From the NCBI GenBank assembly GCA_013002025.1, contig JABDKW010000025.1, positions 62,001 through 126,000 on the forward strand: a stretch of DNA of 64,000 nucleotides, given 5' to 3'. Shown here in pieces: positions 42,743-53,334 of the stretch (positions are counted from its first letter, which is position 1; each line of letters opens with the position of its first letter). The position numbers and the translations under genes are program-made. Source of the DNA: Gammaproteobacteria bacterium. GTDB taxonomy: Bacteria; Pseudomonadota; Gammaproteobacteria; Arenicellales; Arenicellaceae. Below the pieces are notes generated by a model. The model was not told where the DNA came from. It saw only the letters and a program-made list of their open reading frames with translations, and made no database searches.

Positions 42743-44464
42743 ATGCGAACCTCAAACTTTTTACTGGCTACCGTCAAAGAAACTCCTGCTGACGCCGAGA
42801 TCATCAGTCATCAGCTGATGCTGCGCGCCGGGCTGATTCGCAAAGTAGCAGCCGGCATATACAACTGGCTTCCAACCGGCCTGCGTGTAATGCGCAAAGT
42901 CGAAGCGGTGGTGCGTGAAGAAATGGATGCTGCCGGCGCCCAGGAACTGATGATGCCCGCGGTACAACCGGCCGAACTGTGGCAGGAATCGGGCCGTTGG
43001 GAAATGTACGGCGGCGAATTACTGCGCATGCAGGATCGCCATCAGCGCGACTTTTGTTTCGGGCCCACGCACGAAGAAATTATCACGTCGCTAATTCGCA
43101 ATGAGATTCGCAGCTACAAACAATTACCCGCCAACTTCTATCAGATCCAAACCAAATTTCGTGACGAGCGCCGACCACGTTTCGGCGTTATGCGCTCGCG
43201 TGAATTTGTTATGAAAGATGCCTATTCGTTTCATCAGGATCACGCCAGCCTGCAACAAACCTACGACGTTATGTTTGCCACCTACACGCGTATATTTGAA
43301 CGTCTAGGACTTGGCTTTCGGGCGGTTGAAGCCGACACTGGCAGTATTGGCGGCAGCGCTTCACATGAATTTCATGTGCTGGCTGAATCAGGCGAAGATG
43401 CAATTGCCAGCTGTGATAAGTACGACTACGCCGCCAATGTCGAGCTGGCAGAAGCCCTGGCCGTAGGGGGAGACCGAGCGGCTCCTGACCAGGATTTGGC
43501 AAAAGTCGACACGCCCGGCCAACACACCATCGCGGCAGTCTGTGAGTTCTTGAATCTACCGGTAGAAAAAACCATAAAGACTTTGCTGGTAAAAGGCGCA
43601 GACAACCCTGCCATTGCCCTGGTATTGCGCGGCGACCACGAACTCAACGAGTTGAAGGCTGAGAAGCACCCGGCGGTGGCAACGCCCCTACAATGGCTGA
43701 GTGAAGACGAGGTAGAGGCTGCGGTCAATTGCAGTGTGGGCTCCATTGGTGTGGTTGACTTACCGATCCCCATTATTGCCGATCGATCAGCGGCAAATAT
43801 TTCAGACTTTGTTTGTGGTGCGAATGAAAATGATGTGCACTATACCGGCGTCAACTGGGGCCGTGATTGTGCGGAACCCGAAGTATTTGATCTGCGCAGT
43901 GTGCAGCAGGGCGATGTGTGTGCTCGCAGCGAGGGAGACGACAGCGACGCCGCAAGGCTCACCATTTCACGCGGCATCGAGGTTGGGCATATTTTTCAGC
44001 TCGGCACCAAATACAGCGAGGCGTTAAATGCCACCTGCCTGGATGCCAATGGTCGAGCCACTCCCATGTCAATGGGCTGTTACGGCATTGGAATAACACG
44101 CATTGTGGCCGCGGCAATCGAACAAAATCACGATCAGCGCGGTATCCTGTGGCCAGCCAACATGGCGCCCTTTGAGGTCGTGATCACACCGATTGGTTAC
44201 CACAAATCAGATCAGGTTAAGCAGGTCTGTGACGACCTTTATGCGCAACTTTCGGAGCTCGGGCACGAAGTGTTATTAGATGATCGCAACGAACGACCCG
44301 GCATCATGTTCGCCGATGCGGACTTGATCGGAATTCCGCATCGTCTTGTGGTGGGTGAAAAGAGCCTGGCCGACGACCAGATCGAATATAAAGCGCGTAC
44401 CGCAGTGGACCCTGAAAAGCTACCACGGGCTACTCTCCTCGACGCTCTGCAACAGCGATTGTAA
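42743..44464 (+). CDS. proS: Prolyl-tRNA synthetase
   Basis: 573 residues, the long bacterial form. Class II synthetase motif 1 is near the N-terminus ([20 protein letters not shown]), motif 2 is [20 protein letters not shown] (about 138-157), the INS editing domain lies at about 230-400, and motif 3 is [20 protein letters not shown]. It attaches proline to tRNA-Pro and its editing domain removes mischarged alanine. The lytic transglycosylase gene begins 21 bases after its stop and may be cotranscribed. Confidence 0.97.
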   Translation: MRTSNFLLATVKETPADAEIISHQLMLRAGLIRKVAAGIYNWLPTGLRVMRKVEAVVREEMDAAGAQELMMPAVQPAELWQESGRWEMYGGELLRMQDRHQRDFCFGPTHEEIITSLIRNEIRSYKQLPANFYQIQTKFRDERRPRFGVMRSREFVMKDAYSFHQDHASLQQTYDVMFATYTRIFERLGLGFRAVEADTGSIGGSASHEFHVLAESGEDAIASCDKYDYAANVELAEALAVGGDRAAPDQDLAKVDTPGQHTIAAVCEFLNLPVEKTIKTLLVKGADNPAIALVLRGDHELNELKAEKHPAVATPLQWLSEDEVEAAVNCSVGSIGVVDLPIPIIADRSAANISDFVCGANENDVHYTGVNWGRDCAEPEVFDLRSVQQGDVCARSEGDDSDAARLTISRGIEVGHIFQLGTKYSEALNATCLDANGRATPMSMGCYGIGITRIVAAAIEQNHDQRGILWPANMAPFEVVITPIGYHKSDQVKQVCDDLYAQLSELGHEVLLDDRNERPGIMFADADLIGIPHRLVVGEKSLADDQIEYKARTAVDPEKLPRATLLDALQQRL

Positions 44465-44485
44465 GCCGCAACCCAGCTCATCAGC

Positions 44486-45112
44486 ATGAAATTACCACTG
44501 ACAGCCATTGCCCGACACAGCTTGCTCTGCCTGTGGCTAATAGCAGGCTGCGTGCCGACACTACAAGCGCAGGAGCAAGACCCCGCATTAATCCAGGCCT
44601 TACATCAGGCCACGCGTGACATTCGCGAGCAAACCACCGACCTCAACTCTCTGGTGTGGCTGTCTGCCATGTCAGAACGCCTGGAACGCCATATCCGCAA
44701 CCCCTTCTATCGGGTGCGACTCCTGAAGGCCGTGTTTGCCGAGGCTCAACGTGCGGGGCTGGACCCACAATTGGTGCTGGCGGTGATTGATGTAGAGAGC
44801 ACCTTTAATCGTCATGCGAAGTCCAGCGCGGGTGCACAGGGGCTGATGCAGGTTATGCCGTTCTGGAAAGAGGTGTATGGCCAGCAAAGCGATGACTTAT
44901 TCAATCCTCTGGTCAGCCTGCGCTACGGGTGCACCATCTTGCGTCACTATATTGATCGATATAAAAACCAACACCGTGCGCTGGCTGCTTACAATGGCTC
45001 GCTGGGCCGCAGCAAGTACCCTAATAAGGTGATGGCGCGGCTGCGCGAAAATTGGGCGTTTGACAATGAGGCCTTCGGCCTGCAAGACGATTCAGAATTG
45101 GCGAAGCGTTAG
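44486..45112 (+). CDS. Lytic transglycosylase with SLT domain, probable lipoprotein
   Basis: 208 residues. The N-terminus has a lipobox IAGC with Cys22, so the protein is probably anchored in the outer membrane. The SLT domain begins near residue 75: AQRAGLDPQLVLAVIDVEST with catalytic Glu104, then SSAGAQGLMQVMP and NPLVSLRYGCTILRHYIDRY. It cleaves peptidoglycan to 1,6-anhydro-MurNAc products. It belongs to the family of small SLT proteins that follow proS in some gammaproteobacteria. It overlaps the convergent yihY gene by 4 bases. Confidence 0.88.
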   Translation: MKLPLTAIARHSLLCLWLIAGCVPTLQAQEQDPALIQALHQATRDIREQTTDLNSLVWLSAMSERLERHIRNPFYRVRLLKAVFAEAQRAGLDPQLVLAVIDVESTFNRHAKSSAGAQGLMQVMPFWKEVYGQQSDDLFNPLVSLRYGCTILRHYIDRYKNQHRALAAYNGSLGRSKYPNKVMARLRENWAFDNEAFGLQDDSELAKR

Positions 45113-45993
45113 CTGGTCGGCCTGCGGCCCTTGGAGCCCGAGGACGTTGGCGGTTCCTCAAACAGGCGTTTCTGCTGCAACACTGCCACCACTTCCGCGC
45201 CAATTAGCGCTACCACCCACGACAAATACACCCAAATCAGGAAGATGGGCAACGTTGACAGGGCACCATAAACAATTTCGTAGCTATCAAAATTCACCAC
45301 GTACAAGGTAAAGCCACGTTTGGTGAGCTCAAACAAGATGGAGGCCACCAGTGCGCCAAACAAAGCGTGGATAAAAATCACGCGCACATTGGGCATCACC
45401 AGATACAACAGCAGAAATGCCAGAAATTCAAACAGGAATGGCAGAACGATAACGCCAGCGCTCTGTACCTGAACTCCGAAGCCAGCACCGGCGGCCACGG
45501 TCAGCGACAGCAAGTAGGTTGAGATGGTCAGAGAAGCACCCATCAGAATTGGCCCTAATGAAAGTAACGCCCAATAAACGGTAATACGGGCGGTCATACT
45601 GCGCCCTTTTTTAATGCGCCAGATATCATTAAACGACTCTTCAATCGCAAACAGTAACAATAAGCCGGTCAATAAAAACAACACCAGACCAACCACCGTA
45701 AGCTGGCCAGCCTGACCAGCAAACTGCTCAACATAAGCCTGTAGTTCAGCGCTGGCGGTGGGCACTAGAAATGAGTAAATAAAATTTTGCAGCGAATCGC
45801 CCAATTGCTCGAACGAGGAAAACAGTGACAGCATGGCAAAGGCCATCGCCATCAACGGCGCCAACGCCAGCAACGACGAAAACGCCAAAGCAGCGGCGTG
45901 CCGCGTTAGCCGGTCGGAGCGAAAACGCCGCGCCACCGCCAGTGGCAGATCAAACAGTTGTAATAGGGAATCCTTTATCGAATAATCGGTCAT
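45109..45993 (-). CDS. yihY: YihY/BrkB family inner-membrane protein
   Basis: 294 residues with six hydrophobic helices. Conserved signals of the family are TRHAAALAFSSLLALAPLM near residue 35, FAIEESFNDIWRIKKGRSMT (about 115-134) and the C-terminal LPIFLIWVYLSWVVALIGAE. The family was once annotated as ribonuclease BN by mistake; function is unknown. It is monocistronic, convergent with the transglycosylase and divergent from the arsC-like gene. Confidence 0.9.
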   Translation of the reverse strand: MTDYSIKDSLLQLFDLPLAVARRFRSDRLTRHAAALAFSSLLALAPLMAMAFAMLSLFSSFEQLGDSLQNFIYSFLVPTASAELQAYVEQFAGQAGQLTVVGLVLFLLTGLLLLFAIEESFNDIWRIKKGRSMTARITVYWALLSLGPILMGASLTISTYLLSLTVAAGAGFGVQVQSAGVIVLPFLFEFLAFLLLYLVMPNVRVIFIHALFGALVASILFELTKRGFTLYVVNFDSYEIVYGALSTLPIFLIWVYLSWVVALIGAEVVAVLQQKRLFEEPPTSSGSKGRRPTS

Positions 45994-46054
45994 GAAAATT
46001 AGTTTCGCTGGTTAGCTCAGACCCAGGCGCCAGATCATGTATTAGAGGAAATTC

Positions 46055-46405
46055 GTGGACGTCACAATCTATCATAACCCAAGATGCTCAAAATCCCGCC
46101 AAACCTTGCAGCTATTGGAATCACAGGATATTCAACCCATCATTATCGAATACCTTAAACAGCCGCCAACACACCAGCAGTTGGACAGCATCTTACGTGG
46201 GCTGGATATGCAGCCGCGTGACCTTATGCGGCGTGGCGAAGACGCCTACGCAGAACTGCAACTTGACGATGACACTCTGTCTCGCGATCAACTAATCGAA
46301 GCAATGATCGCCCAACCCAAGTTAATACAACGCCCCATTGTGGTGGCGGGCGACGGCATCGTCATTGGACGGCCACCGGAAGCAGTGCTGGAGATTCTGC
46401 CATGA
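46055..46405 (+). CDS. ArsC family arsenate reductase-like protein
   Basis: 116 residues of thioredoxin fold. NPRCSKSRQTLQLLE contains the catalytic Cys11 and PKLIQRPIVV the substrate-binding arginine region of the glutaredoxin-dependent ArsC/YfgD family. There is no arsenic resistance context, so it is probably a YfgD-type housekeeping member. Start is GTG at 46055, with AGAGGA five bases upstream. Its stop overlaps an ATG that should be the start of wrbA, but that ATG is out of frame by one base. Confidence 0.87.
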   Translation: MDVTIYHNPRCSKSRQTLQLLESQDIQPIIIEYLKQPPTHQQLDSILRGLDMQPRDLMRRGEDAYAELQLDDDTLSRDQLIEAMIAQPKLIQRPIVVAGDGIVIGRPPEAVLEILP

Positions 46406-46415
46406 AAAACCGCCC

Positions 46416-47018
46416 TTGAAACTACTGATTATTTACCACAGCCGATTAGGGACTGTGCAACGCATGGCGCGGCTGATCGCCCGTGGCGCTCAGTCGGTTG
46501 CTGATTGTGATGTCGTGCTGCGCAGTGTACCCGAACTAACAGAAAGCGGCCCCGTAGCTGATCCGGATCAGGATGCCACCGTCACGCTTGATGATTTAAA
46601 GCAGTGCCACGGTTTGATTATTGGCAGCCCTACCCGGTTTGGCAATATGTCAGCGGCCATGAAACATTTCCTTGATAGTACCAGTGGCTTATGGATGTCT
46701 GGCGCCCTGCAAGGTAAACCCGCCGGTGTTTTTACCTCCAGTTCATCCATGCACGGCGGTCAGGAATCAACCCTGTTGTCGATGATGAACCCGCTGCTGC
46801 ACCATGGCATGATTATTGCAGGCTTGCCCTATACCCTGCCGGAACTGCATAAAACCCAGAGCGGCGGCACCCCTTACGGCCCCAGCCATGTAGCAGGTAG
46901 CAACAACGACCTGCCCATTAGCGATGATGAGAAAGCGCTGTGCCTGGCGTTTGGAAAACGCATCGCCCAGCTGGCCGTCACGCTCGCCGCCCAGTTAAAT
47001 CAAGACTCAGCTTTGTGA
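46416..47018 (+). CDS. wrbA: NAD(P)H:quinone oxidoreductase, WrbA type
   Basis: About 200 residues of flavodoxin fold. KLLIIYHSRLGTVQRMARLI begins the protein, IIGSPTRFGNMSAAMKHFLD and FTSSSSMHGGQESTLLSMM are the WrbA FMN- and quinone-binding motifs. It reduces quinones by two electrons, protecting against oxidative stress. The start is unclear. A well-placed ATG at 46402 with GGAG upstream and ATGA overlap with arsC runs into a stop after five codons. In frame only a TTG at 46416 is available. One extra A in the run at 46405-46409 would give MKKPPLKLLIIYH, a natural start. Confidence 0.88.
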   Translation: MKLLIIYHSRLGTVQRMARLIARGAQSVADCDVVLRSVPELTESGPVADPDQDATVTLDDLKQCHGLIIGSPTRFGNMSAAMKHFLDSTSGLWMSGALQGKPAGVFTSSSSMHGGQESTLLSMMNPLLHHGMIIAGLPYTLPELHKTQSGGTPYGPSHVAGSNNDLPISDDEKALCLAFGKRIAQLAVTLAAQLNQDSAL

Positions 47019-47725
47019 CGCGCCTGACGTTGCGCCAGTACGCCTTGCAGAAATGGAATAGTCACTCGACGTTTTTCAATCAGTGAGGCCCGGTCAATTT
47101 CATCTAATATCAAAAATAACTCGTGCGAATCGCGCGCGGCTCTGCTGAGTAAATATTTTATGGTGTCATCACTGATACTGAGACCCCGACACTGCACCCG
47201 CAATTTAATCGCTTCATAACGTTGTTCGTCGTTCAGTTCCAGCACCGGATACACCAAACCGCTACCCAAACGGCTGATCAGGTCGGCCAGTTTAAAGCCA
47301 CAGGCTGTGGGCGGCTGCCCGGCGGCCACGATTAACTGACCACCGCCCTGCTTTACCTGCTCAAACAAGGTGAAAAGTGCGCGCTCCATATCTGCGTTTC
47401 CCGACCAGTAACCGGCATCATCGACGCAGACCAGATGCTGTACATCAAGCGAGCTGAGCATTTCCGACCCCACCATCGGGTTGCTCAGCGATACATAGCT
47501 GTTGGCCAGAATTTCCTCTTCGGCAAAGCGCATGGCCGCAAATAAGAGATGTGACTTGCCGCTACCCTTGGGCCCGTATAAATAAATCATACGCGGCTCG
47601 CCCTTTTGAATGGCGCCACGAATGGCCGCAACGACCTCACTGTTGTGGCCAGCCCAATAATTGTCGAAGCTGGCGTGATCTCCCATCGCCAACGGCAAGA
47701 CCATTTGCGCACCGGGCCCAGCCAT
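47000..47725 (-). CDS. hda: DnaA regulatory inactivator Hda
   Basis: 241-residue AAA+ ATPase that, bound to the replication clamp, promotes hydrolysis of DnaA-ATP. The clamp-binding motif is QMVLPL at residues 7-12. Walker A is YGPKGSGKSHLLFA (about 50-63), Walker B VDDAGYW, and the DnaA-like C-terminal region has VIS-type SISDDTIKYLLSRAARDSHE. ATG at 47725 was chosen because it overlaps the stop of the phosphatidyltransferase gene (TGATG); a GTG three bases before is possible. The 3' end overlaps the convergent wrbA by 19 bases. Confidence 0.93.
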   Translation of the reverse strand: MAGPGAQMVLPLAMGDHASFDNYWAGHNSEVVAAIRGAIQKGEPRMIYLYGPKGSGKSHLLFAAMRFAEEEILANSYVSLSNPMVGSEMLSSLDVQHLVCVDDAGYWSGNADMERALFTLFEQVKQGGGQLIVAAGQPPTACGFKLADLISRLGSGLVYPVLELNDEQRYEAIKLRVQCRGLSISDDTIKYLLSRAARDSHELFLILDEIDRASLIEKRRVTIPFLQGVLAQRQARHKAES

Positions 47726-48333
47726 CACGAATCCGTCTCGTCTCGCAGATCCGCGGCCAGCTTAGTAGCAGGCTCATTGCTGGGCAGTTCGTCCGAGGAG
47801 CGCAGCGCGATCATCGACCATATATAGGCATAGGCACTGCCGCTCGCGACCGAAGTCAGCAATACCGCATAGCTCAGCAATTCGATCATCAGCGATAATT
47901 CAAGTTGCCAGGACAGGCTGCCGAGCACGACCAGAATAAAACCAATTTGCAGAAACGTATTCAGCTTGGAGATCTTCAATGGGTGCATTTCTACGGAGCC
48001 ATAAAACAGCACCATAATCAGGTAGCCGGATATGATGATGATGTCGCGAAACACCACCGCCACCATCAACCAGAACGGAATGAGCTGCATGATGGAAAGC
48101 ATTATGTAGGTGCTGACCAGCAATGCCTTATCTGCCAGCGGATCGAGCAATGCACCCAGCTCGGTGCGCGCATTGAACTGCTTGGCGATCCAGCCATCCA
48201 ACCCATCGGTGATGCCAGCCGCCAAAAACACCAGCAGTGCGGCAAAAAAGTCCTGATCCTGCAATAACACAACCACCCAGGGAACCAGGGCAATCCGTGC
48301 CAACGTCAGAATATTAGGGAGGTAGAAGATCAA
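47725..48333 (-). CDS. CDP-alcohol phosphatidyltransferase (PgsA-like)
   Basis: 202 residues, membrane protein with five or six helices. The family motif D-G-x2-A-x9-G-x3-D-x3-D is present in the segment DGLDGWIAKQFNARTELG followed by ALLDPLADK; Lys stands where Arg is usual in the AR pair. Members make phosphatidylglycerophosphate or related phospholipids from CDP-diacylglycerol. In many gammaproteobacteria this gene stands between purM and hda, as here. TTG at 48333 is the start because an in-frame stop lies shortly upstream; no good ribosome-binding site is visible. The exact lipid product is not certain. Confidence 0.85.
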   Translation of the reverse strand: MIFYLPNILTLARIALVPWVVVLLQDQDFFAALLVFLAAGITDGLDGWIAKQFNARTELGALLDPLADKALLVSTYIMLSIMQLIPFWLMVAVVFRDIIIISGYLIMVLFYGSVEMHPLKISKLNTFLQIGFILVVLGSLSWQLELSLMIELLSYAVLLTSVASGSAYAYIWSMIALRSSDELPSNEPATKLAADLRDETDS

Positions 48334-48451
48334 ATGGTGAAATTAGTTGCTGAGGGCGATTGAGCGGATTATCTCCGGCTTTTATTGGATACACAATAGA
48401 TATTGAAACCGCTACAATACGGCTCGCGCAATCCTTCAACGCTTTCACCAC

Positions 48452-48455
48452 GGAG
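48452..48455 (+). promoter_or_regulatory. Shine-Dalgarno that fixes the purM TTG start
   Basis: GGAG lies six bases upstream of TTG at 48462, the first codon of the conserved PurM N-terminus. No ATG is available near that position, so a TTG start is well supported. Confidence 0.8.
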
Positions 48456-48461
48456 CCTCAC

Positions 48462-49499
48462 TTGACCGACAAACCTTCCAGCCTCAGTTATCGGGATGCA
48501 GGCGTAGATATTGAGGCCGGCGATGCCTTTATTGACATTATCAAACCGGTCGCCAAACGAACCCTTCGAGACGGTTGCCTCAGCGGCCTGGGCGGTTTCG
48601 GTGCGCTGTTTGAAATTCCTGAAAAATATCAACAACCGGTGCTGGTCAGCGGCACGGACGGCGTCGGCACCAAGCTCAAACTGGCCTTTGATCTTAACCG
48701 CCATGACACTATCGGTATCGACCTGGTGGCAATGTGCGTCAATGATGTGTTGGTGCAGGGCGCTGAACCGCTATTTTTCCTCGACTATTTTGCAACCGGC
48801 AAATTAGCGCCCGATACCGCCGCCCAGGTGGTTGCCGGCATCGGTGAAGGCTGCGTGCAGGCCAACGCAGCATTAATTGGCGGCGAAACCGCCGAAATGC
48901 CGGGCATGTATGCTGAGGGGGAATACGATTTGGCTGGGTTCTGTGTCGGCGCGGTTGAAAAAAGCAAGATTATCGACGGCAGCAAGGTTGCCCCAGGCGA
49001 CAAACTAATCGGGCTGGCGTCTACCGGCCCACACTCAAACGGCTATTCATTGGTGCGCAAAGTAATTGACACCTATGAGGTGGACCTCAACACCGACATC
49101 GATGGTACAAAACTGGCGGACGCCGTGCTGGCACCAACCCGGATATACGTTCGTTCCGTCCTGGCGCTGCTCGAACAAATGCCAATCCATGCGCTGGCGC
49201 ACATAACCGGCGGCGGCATTCCAGGCAATCTGGTGCGCGTATTACCCGACAATTGCCACGCCGTGGTGAACCAATCCAGTTGGACATGGCCCGCGATATT
49301 TAGCTGGATGCAATCAACCGCCAATATTGAAACATCCGAAATGTACCGAACCTTCAATTGCGGGGTCGGCATGATTCTGGTCGTGGCAGAAGAGCATTGC
49401 GCCGCGGCACTCACGGCACTCAACGACGCCGGAGAAACTGCATTCGAGATGGGTGAAATCGCAGCGGCAGCCAATCAGCCGCCGGTTGTTATCGCCTGA
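48462..49499 (+). CDS. purM: Phosphoribosylformylglycinamidine cyclo-ligase
   Basis: 345 residues, identical in length to E. coli PurM. Start [17 protein letters not shown]-type N-terminus is reached from TTG 48462 with a clear ribosome-binding site. The conserved [35 protein letters not shown]-like and [11 protein letters not shown] motifs for ATP and substrate binding are present, as is [15 protein letters not shown]. PurM makes aminoimidazole ribotide (AIR), step five of purine synthesis. purN follows 40 bases later and the pair forms the conserved purMN operon. Confidence 0.97.
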   Translation: MTDKPSSLSYRDAGVDIEAGDAFIDIIKPVAKRTLRDGCLSGLGGFGALFEIPEKYQQPVLVSGTDGVGTKLKLAFDLNRHDTIGIDLVAMCVNDVLVQGAEPLFFLDYFATGKLAPDTAAQVVAGIGEGCVQANAALIGGETAEMPGMYAEGEYDLAGFCVGAVEKSKIIDGSKVAPGDKLIGLASTGPHSNGYSLVRKVIDTYEVDLNTDIDGTKLADAVLAPTRIYVRSVLALLEQMPIHALAHITGGGIPGNLVRVLPDNCHAVVNQSSWTWPAIFSWMQSTANIETSEMYRTFNCGVGMILVVAEEHCAAALTALNDAGETAFEMGEIAAAANQPPVVIA

Positions 49500-49539
49500 G
49501 CCGGCGCCCCCTGCAAGATCGCACAAGCCGAACAATTTC

Positions 49540-50181
49540 ATGACCAGGGCGGTGGTATTAATCAGTGGCAGCGGCAGCAATCTGCAAGCTTTTATCGATC
49601 AAGTCGACCAGGGCGAGCTGCCCATTGATCTTAGCCTGGTGGTCAGCAACAACCCGGACGCCTACGGCCTGACCCGGGCGCAACAGGCCGGCATAGACAC
49701 GGCTTGTATAAATCATCGTGATTTCGACAGCCGTGAGGAATTTGATCAGGCATTGTTGGACCGCATAGACATGGCTGAGCCGGATATCGTTATTTTGGCT
49801 GGATTCATGCGAATTCTCACGGCTGAGTTTGTGCATCATTTTGAAAATCGTCTGGTCAACATCCATCCCGCCCTACTGCCCAAGTTCCCGGGCACCGATA
49901 CACACCAGCGCGCCATTAACGCGGGCGAACACTGGCACGGCGCCACGATTCATTTTGTGGTACCCGAGGTCGACGCCGGGCCGATCATTCTGCAAGGCAG
50001 AATTCAAGTGCGACGTGGGGAAAGCGCTGAACAGTTGCAACAGCGTGTACATAAAATTGAGCACCGCTTGTACCCATTGGCAGTGAAATGGTTTGCAGAG
50101 GGCCGGCTCACTGTGCGGGACGACGCCGTGTTACTGGATAATGAACGTTCTGCAATGCAGTTGCAAAGCTTCGATCTGTAG
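49540..50181 (+). CDS. purN: Phosphoribosylglycinamide formyltransferase
   Basis: 213 residues. VLISGSGSNLQAFIDQ begins the protein; the catalytic Asn107 and His109 are in VNIHPALLPKFPG and Asp145 in EVDAGPII, equivalent to E. coli N106, H108 and D144. It transfers a formyl group from 10-formyl-tetrahydrofolate to glycinamide ribotide, step three of purine synthesis. ATG at 49540 is supported by family length; the upstream extension overlaps purM and is not conserved. Confidence 0.96.
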   Translation: MTRAVVLISGSGSNLQAFIDQVDQGELPIDLSLVVSNNPDAYGLTRAQQAGIDTACINHRDFDSREEFDQALLDRIDMAEPDIVILAGFMRILTAEFVHHFENRLVNIHPALLPKFPGTDTHQRAINAGEHWHGATIHFVVPEVDAGPIILQGRIQVRRGESAEQLQQRVHKIEHRLYPLAVKWFAEGRLTVRDDAVLLDNERSAMQLQSFDL

Positions 50182-50222
50182 GCTAAGTTGCGGCCAGACT
50201 CGCGCCAATGTGACGCCCCATA

Positions 50223-50963
50223 ATGAATAACAGAACCCTTTCCATTCGCTGTATAGCCGTCGGCATTACGCTGCTAATTGCCTTCATGACGCTTCCTGCC
50301 GCCCTTGCCGCACATCCATTCAAACCGGTTTCGATTGAATACGTGGTCAGCCTGGACAGCGATAAATTGGGCAATGCGACCCTCGGCACGACCGAGACCG
50401 TATTGAAACACACAGCAGCAGGCTATTCTGTATTCTCAAAAACCAAGGCGCAGGGCTTGGCCGCCATCATCATCGGCAGCAATGAACAACAAAGTTGCGA
50501 ATTCGAAGTGGTTGATGGTCGCACGATCTCAACCGAGTACGGCGGCGGCCGTACTGACTCCGGCGACTATCAGGTGGGCTTTGACTACCATGAGCGCAAG
50601 ATTCGATTCAGTGGTGGTGACGTTTTGGATATGCCCAATGGCTACGTGGTGGACAATTGCAACATGCCGTTTGCCGCCGCCCTGCTACATGACCAAAATC
50701 TGGCGCAGGAAAGTTTATATGTGGTTGATGGGCGCAAAAAGCGCATTCGCGGCTACACTTTGAAATCGGTCGACAATGAAAATATTGATACGCCGCTGGG
50801 ACGCATGAAAACCATCAAAATGGTATTCGAGCGAGAATTTAATCCGGCGCGCACATTTACCTTCTGGTTGTCGCCAGTCAATGAGTTTATGCCCATCAAA
50901 ATGGAAGAAAAACGGCGGTCGCGCACGACCACCATGCTGGCCAGCAAATTAGAAACAAATTGA
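50223..50963 (+). CDS. DUF3108 periplasmic protein
   Basis: 246 residues with a signal peptide (hydrophobic 10-29, cleavage after ALAA). The mature protein reads as a beta-rich lipocalin-like chain; PVSIEYVVSLDSDKLGNATL and the C-terminal EREFNPARTFTFWLSP plus MPIKMEEKRR are typical of the DUF3108 family, which commonly follows purN in gammaproteobacteria. The location is periplasmic; function is unknown. It lies 41 bases after purN and likely belongs to the same transcript. Confidence 0.85.
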   Translation: MNNRTLSIRCIAVGITLLIAFMTLPAALAAHPFKPVSIEYVVSLDSDKLGNATLGTTETVLKHTAAGYSVFSKTKAQGLAAIIIGSNEQQSCEFEVVDGRTISTEYGGGRTDSGDYQVGFDYHERKIRFSGGDVLDMPNGYVVDNCNMPFAAALLHDQNLAQESLYVVDGRKKRIRGYTLKSVDNENIDTPLGRMKTIKMVFEREFNPARTFTFWLSPVNEFMPIKMEEKRRSRTTTMLASKLETN

Positions 50964-51060
50964 ACGCCCCAGCATGGGGTAAAAGCCACGCAAAGCCATC
51001 GCAGCGGCCCAGCGACAACAATCTAACGCAGTTTTTCCAAACTAACGTCGAACTTCCGAG

Positions 51061-53334
51061 CTAATGTAGTTTTTCCAGGGCAGGCCGTTTGGCGCGAATT
51101 GAGAAATCCAATTGGCCATCTTCAGCAACCGAAATATCGACCACGCCGCCCTGCTGCAACTCACCGAACAACAGCTGATCAGCCAATCCGCGTTTTATTT
51201 CCTGCTGGATCAGGCGAGCCAGTGGTCTGGCGCCCATCGCTTCATCATAACCATGTTCGGCAATCCACTTGCGCGCCGCACGATCGACATTGAGCTGCAC
51301 ATCTTTCTCTAATAGCTGGCGTTCAACTTCCAGCAGCTCTTTATCGACTACCTTGCCGACCACCTCCTTGCTCAAGCTGTGAAAGCGCACAATGGAATCA
51401 AGCCGGTTGCGGAACTCAGGCGTAAACATTTTTTGAATAGCCTCACTGTCATCGCTGCTGTGATCCTGCTTGGTAAAGCCCATACTATTGCGCGCCACCT
51501 GTACCGCGCCGGCATTGGTCGTCATCACAATTATGACATTGCGAAAATCGGCTTTACGGCCATTATTATCAGTCAGCGTACCGTGGTCCATAACCTGAAG
51601 CAGCAGGTTAAATACGTCCGGGTGTGCCTTTTCAATCTCATCTAACAATAGAACTGCATGCGGGTGCTTATTAATCGAATCGGTCAGTAGGCCACCCTGA
51701 TCAAAACCAACGTATCCTGGCGGCGCACCAATCAAGCGCGACACGGTATGGCGTTCCATATATTCAGACATATCAAAGCGAATCAGCTCGACGCCAAGGG
51801 TCATCGCAAGTTGTCGGGTGACTTCTGTTTTACCAACACCGGTCGGCCCGGAGAACAAAAAGGACCCGATTGGCTTATCCGGTTTTCCCAAACCAGAGCG
51901 GGACATTTTTATGGCTGAGGCCAGATTGTCGATGGCCTCGTTCTGACCGAATACCACCAGCTTTAAATCACGCTCAAGATTCTTCAGCGCATCCACGTCT
52001 GACGCGGAGACATTTTTCGGCGGAATGCGGGCAATAAACGACACCACTTCTTCGATCTCCGTGGTGTCAATCACTGGCACTTCACCCTCGGCACGCTCGA
52101 ACAGGCGCGTGCGTGCGCCGGCCTCATCAATCACATCAATCGCCTTATCCGGCAAAAATCGTTCGTTGATATAGCGTTCCGCCAATTCGGCGGCGATTGT
52201 TAATGCCTCCGACGTGTAGGTGACTTCGTGGTGCTCTTCAAACCGCGATCGTAGCCCGCGCAAAATCTGAATGGTTTCATCTACCGTGGGTTGTTCGATG
52301 TCGATTTTTTGAAAGCGGCGCGAGAGCGCACGGTCTTTTTCAAAAATACCGCGGTACTCCTGATAGGTGGTCGAACCAATGCACTTGAGCTGCCCGTTGG
52401 ACAAGGCCGGTTTTAATAGGTTGCTGGCATCCATCGCCCCGCCGGAGGCCGCCCCCGCTCCGATAATGGTGTGTATCTCATCAATAAACAGCACCGCATG
52501 AGCTTCGTTTTCAAGGGCCCGCAACACCGCTTTCAAGCGCTTTTCAAAATCACCCCGATATTTTGTACCGGCCAGCAGAGCGCCCATATCCAGGGAGTAC
52601 ACCACCGCATCCGCCAGCACGGCCGGCACTTGCTCTTCAACAATCTGTTTGGCCAGCCCTTCAGCGATGGCGGTTTTACCAACACCCGCTTCGCCTACAT
52701 AGAGCGGGTTATTTTTACGCCGGCGCGACAATATCTGAATGGTACGCTCGACTTCTTTCTCGCGACCAATCAAGGGGTCGATATGCCCTTCCAGAGCCCG
52801 CTCATTGAGATTGCTGGTATAGGCCTCTAATGGACCTTCTTTTTGTTCTCCTTCCTGCGCTTCCTGATCTTCCTGAAACGGCAAGCCTTCGAACTCATCT
52901 TCAGACTTACTAACACCATGTGAAATGTATGACACCGCATCAAATCGCGTCACATTCTGTTGATCTAAAAAGTAGGCCGCATAAGAATCTTGCTCTGAGA
53001 ACAGTGCTACCAGAACATTTTCCCCTTCAACACTGGCTTTTCCCGAGCTTTGCACGTGCACGATGGCGCGCTGCAGAACCCGCTGAAATCCGATACTCGG
53101 CTGAGTTTTAACCTCAGGTTGATCGTCTACCTGAGGCACATGCTCCGCCAGGTGCTCGGTTAGAGAGACCCGCAGTTGCTCGGTATTTGCGGAGCAGGCT
53201 TGCAGCACAGCAAGCGCCGAGCTGTTTTCCAGCAGCGCCAGCAATAGGTGTTCGGTGGTAACGAATTCATGCCGAGCCTCGTGTGCAACCTGCACCGCGA
53301 AATTCAGGGATTTTTCAAGTTCCTTGGAGATCAT
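51061..53334 (-). CDS. clpA: ATP-dependent Clp protease ATPase subunit ClpA
   Basis: 757 residues, class I Clp/Hsp100 unfoldase. The N-domain (about 1-150) holds the ClpS-binding surface, the first AAA+ module has Walker [14 protein letters not shown] and Walker [10 protein letters not shown], and the second has [15 protein letters not shown] and [12 protein letters not shown]. Together with ClpP it degrades N-degron substrates delivered by ClpS. Its ATG overlaps the clpS stop by four bases (ATGA), giving coupled translation. Confidence 0.98.
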   Translation of the reverse strand: MISKELEKSLNFAVQVAHEARHEFVTTEHLLLALLENSSALAVLQACSANTEQLRVSLTEHLAEHVPQVDDQPEVKTQPSIGFQRVLQRAIVHVQSSGKASVEGENVLVALFSEQDSYAAYFLDQQNVTRFDAVSYISHGVSKSEDEFEGLPFQEDQEAQEGEQKEGPLEAYTSNLNERALEGHIDPLIGREKEVERTIQILSRRRKNNPLYVGEAGVGKTAIAEGLAKQIVEEQVPAVLADAVVYSLDMGALLAGTKYRGDFEKRLKAVLRALENEAHAVLFIDEIHTIIGAGAASGGAMDASNLLKPALSNGQLKCIGSTTYQEYRGIFEKDRALSRRFQKIDIEQPTVDETIQILRGLRSRFEEHHEVTYTSEALTIAAELAERYINERFLPDKAIDVIDEAGARTRLFERAEGEVPVIDTTEIEEVVSFIARIPPKNVSASDVDALKNLERDLKLVVFGQNEAIDNLASAIKMSRSGLGKPDKPIGSFLFSGPTGVGKTEVTRQLAMTLGVELIRFDMSEYMERHTVSRLIGAPPGYVGFDQGGLLTDSINKHPHAVLLLDEIEKAHPDVFNLLLQVMDHGTLTDNNGRKADFRNVIIVMTTNAGAVQVARNSMGFTKQDHSSDDSEAIQKMFTPEFRNRLDSIVRFHSLSKEVVGKVVDKELLEVERQLLEKDVQLNVDRAARKWIAEHGYDEAMGARPLARLIQQEIKRGLADQLLFGELQQGGVVDISVAEDGQLDFSIRAKRPALEKLH

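Noticed and set aside
46055-46405. Arsenic resistance determinant
   Set aside because: ArsC-like protein has no arsR, arsB or acr3 nearby; a YfgD-like housekeeping role is more likely.
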